Below are positions 12,694 to 14,450 of a stretch of 14,450 nucleotides of DNA, piece by piece (the stretch's first letter is position 1; every line of letters begins with the position of its first letter). The notes under the pieces are model-generated. The model saw only the letters and a list, made by a program, of their open reading frames with translations. It did no database searches and had not been told where the DNA came from. Source of the stretch: CAYVUV01 sp964455095 (GTDB taxonomy: Bacteria > Desulfobacterota > Binatia > HRBIN30 > CADEER01); assembly GCA_964455095.1 (NCBI GenBank), contig CAYVUV010000313.1, forward strand, positions 1 through 14,450, written 5' to 3'. Both the position numbers and the translations under genes were made by a program.

Positions 12694-14450
12694 GGCAGGC
12701 GCAGCTGGATTGTCTGACTCAGGGTCGCGATGTGCTCGACCCAGGCGCGCGCCGCCGCGTTGCCGGCGTCGGCGCGCCGGCGCTGCTCGGGATAGGTCGT
12801 CTGCAGCTGCGTGTGGCACACGTTCTGCAGCTTCCACAGATTGACCTCGAACGGCAGCCACCGTGCCAGTCCGGCGAGCACCTCGGCGCGTTGTACCAGG
12901 TTGAGGTCGGCGGGCGTCGCCGCCAGCTGATCGGCGAGGCGGTCGATGGTTTGACCGAGCGCATAGCCGAGCGTGACGGGGTCGAGTTGAATGGATCCGG
13001 CCGTCGCCTCGCGCACCAGCGCCGTGATGCGCTCGAGGTCCGGTTCGTCTGCGGCCAGGGCCGCCCGCAGGTGGCTGTTGAGCACCAACTCCGCCGCGGC
13101 GACGAAGGCGCGCGGCAGCGGAACGCGCAAGTGGCCGAGAAAGCGCATCAGCGGCGCATGCGTTTCGTAGAGCTGGCGGTAGACCGCCTCGGCTTCCGTC
13201 ACCGTGGTGACCAGTAGGCGGTCGGTGACCTTGCGTTGCTCGTCGCGAAACAGCGAACGCAGGGAATACGTCGCGTCGCCGAAGTGGCGATCGAGTCGGC
13301 GCAGCGCATCGGGAAAGTCGGCGCGGGCGAAGCTGCGTCCGAGACCGCGGACCATGTCCGGGTAGGCGGCATCGACCTCGCCGCGGCGCACGCCGCCCTG
13401 CACGGTGTGGTCGCCCAGATGCATGGCGGCAAAGGTGACCGGCGCGCTTTCGCGCGTGATCTCGTGGGTGACCACGGCGCGTCCGATCAGCAGCGTGGCC
13501 TTACCGGCCTCGAAGCGATGCGCGTCGAGCCGGTCGATCGTGTAGCAATAGATCCGGGTGCGTTCGCCATAGGGCTCGAACAGCCAGCTGATGGCGTAGT
13601 GCGCCGCGACGGCGTCCCAGCTCACCATCGACGGCTTGACGAACTGTTCGTAGACACGGCGGCCGTCACCGTGTTCCGGCAGGTTGCTCTGCGCGGCGGC
13701 GAGCCGATCGAGGAAGCGGTCTTCAACCGGCTCCCCGAACAGTTCCTCCGCGAGTTGGATGGCGCGTGCGGCGTACTGGAGATCCTGGACGGTCTCGATG
13801 CCGGACAGCTCGTCAAAGAACCAACCGCAACTGGTGTACATCAACATGGCGTGACGCTGCAGCTCGAGCAGCTTCAACACCGCGATGCACTCGTTCGCCT
13901 CGAGCGGGCGGAGGGCGTGGCGCGCGAGCAGCTGGTCGGTGCTGGCCGGTGTGCGATCGAGCAGCACGGTGATGTAGTCGTTGCGCGCCTGCCATGGATC
14001 GCGCAGGAAGCGCTTGGCCACTTCCTCGAACGGCTCCGCTAGCGTCTCGCGCAGCCAGTCGAGCGCGTCCCGCAGCGGCTCGCGCCAGCGCTGGTTCCAC
14101 GTCGGGTGTCCTCCCGAGTGACACCCGCAGTGGCTGCGCCAGCGCTCGACGCCGTGCACACAGCTCCACGACGTGCGCTCGACGATCTCGACCTCGTGGG
14201 TTGGCGGATGGAGCGCGAGGTACTCGCCGTAGTTGGTGAGACGCGCGAGCTTGCGCGTCTCGATGAAGTCGAGCGCGTAAGCGAGCGCCATGTCCCCGTG
14301 GGCGTGATGATGCCCATAGGTTTCCCCGTCGGTGGCGATGTGCCCCAGTTGCGGCCCGGATCGGGCGGACGAGAAGGCGTCGAGCAGCCGCTGCGCGAGC
14401 CGTTCTCCGGAGCGCAACAGGCCTTCGAAAGCGACGGCCTGGGCGATGGG
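12690..14450 (-). CDS. DUF3536 protein with GH57-type region, 5' end beyond the window
   Basis: This looks like the C-terminal 586 residues of a large GH57-related protein ending in a DUF3536 domain. The frame is still open at the window edge, so the start and the front of the catalytic barrel are missing. What is visible is PIAQAVAFEGLLRSGERLAQ at the edge, HIATDGETYGHHHAHGD and MALAYAL (the GH57-like acidic/His motif), then SWSCVHGVERWRSHCGCHSG with its Cys and His cluster, a long alpha-helical region, and CYTIDRLDAHRF leading into a beta-rich part before a helical tail. GH57 enzymes act on alpha-glucans (amylases, branching enzymes), but DUF3536 proteins have no settled function that I know of. 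Lying against glgP suggests glycogen handling; that is inference. The TTG at 14417 is an internal codon, not a likely start. Confidence 0.85.
   Translation of the reverse strand, partial: PIAQAVAFEGLLRSGERLAQRLLDAFSSARSGPQLGHIATDGETYGHHHAHGDMALAYALDFIETRKLARLTNYGEYLALHPPTHEVEIVERTSWSCVHGVERWRSHCGCHSGGHPTWNQRWREPLRDALDWLRETLAEPFEEVAKRFLRDPWQARNDYITVLLDRTPASTDQLLARHALRPLEANECIAVLKLLELQRHAMLMYTSCGWFFDELSGIETVQDLQYAARAIQLAEELFGEPVEDRFLDRLAAAQSNLPEHGDGRRVYEQFVKPSMVSWDAVAAHYAISWLFEPYGERTRIYCYTIDRLDAHRFEAGKATLLIGRAVVTHEITRESAPVTFAAMHLGDHTVQGGVRRGEVDAAYPDMVRGLGRSFARADFPDALRRLDRHFGDATYSLRSLFRDEQRKVTDRLLVTTVTEAEAVYRQLYETHAPLMRFLGHLRVPLPRAFVAAAELVLNSHLRAALAADEPDLERITALVREATAGSIQLDPVTLGYALGQTIDRLADQLAATPADLNLVQRAEVLAGLARWLPFEVNLWKLQNVCHTQLQTTYPEQRRRADAGNAAARAWVEHIATLSQTIQLRLP

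Noticed and set aside
11106..12844. Long frames (486 and 558 codons) overlapping glgP on both strands
   Set aside because: Shadow frames. The glgP frame carries all conserved phosphorylase motifs.
1..14450. Mobile element, CRISPR array, tRNA or rRNA
   Set aside because: No transposase, integrase, spaced repeats, cloverleaf or ribosomal RNA sequence was recognised. Gene content is ordinary metabolism with uniform composition.
1..14450. An undescribed multi-gene defence or biosynthetic system
   Set aside because: All eleven genes fall in known families, mostly housekeeping. Only gene arrangements and small structures look unusual.

Overview
This window is a GC-rich, densely coding bacterial chromosome segment (G+C clearly above 60% by eye). 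It holds eleven genes with recognisable families, no mobile element, no CRISPR array and no RNA gene that I can see. The mix points to a Gram-negative organism related to the former Deltaproteobacteria (Desulfobacterota, Myxococcota, Binatota or similar): carD next to ispD, an LdtD/YcbB-type L,D-transpeptidase, a heptosyltransferase-like family 9 glycosyltransferase, and a short bacterial alpha-glucan phosphorylase beside a GH57/DUF3536 protein. The lineage is an inference from gene content; nothing here fixes it.

Layout. (1) 1-1466, plus strand: the 3' end of panB, then panC and panD, a compact pantothenate operon in which panC and panD share one base. (2) 1477-5286, minus strand, read right to left: a family 9 glycosyltransferase, a D-aminoacylase-like amidohydrolase and mtnA (methylthioribose-1-phosphate isomerase). 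The mtnA end converges on panD across a 10-bp gap holding half of a perfect hairpin. (3) 5358-7138, plus strand: cysK and larE, 2 bp apart, a sulfur-metabolism pair. The larE end overlaps the convergent ispD end by 65 bp. (4) 7074-8298, minus strand: carD, then a strong intrinsic terminator, then ispD. The terminator's U-tract lies directly against the GTG start of ispD, so ispD has no visible Shine-Dalgarno site. A near-consensus sigma-70-type promoter precedes carD. (5) 8515-10191, minus strand: an exported L,D-transpeptidase. (6) 10494-12680, plus strand: a glycogen phosphorylase. It converges across 9 bp on (7) a GH57-related DUF3536 protein that runs off the right edge.

Functionally this is a housekeeping neighbourhood: coenzyme A precursor synthesis (panBCD), methionine salvage (mtnA), cysteine synthesis and nickel-pincer cofactor sulfur transfer (cysK-larE), isoprenoid synthesis under a global RNA polymerase regulator (carD-ispD), peptidoglycan cross-linking, and storage-glucan turnover. 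I did not find a convincing undescribed multi-gene system. The observations most worth a second look are the carD/ispD terminator arrangement, the three-cysteine LarE beside CysK, the tiny hairpins built over stop codons at two convergent gene ends, and the Cys/His cluster in the DUF3536 protein.
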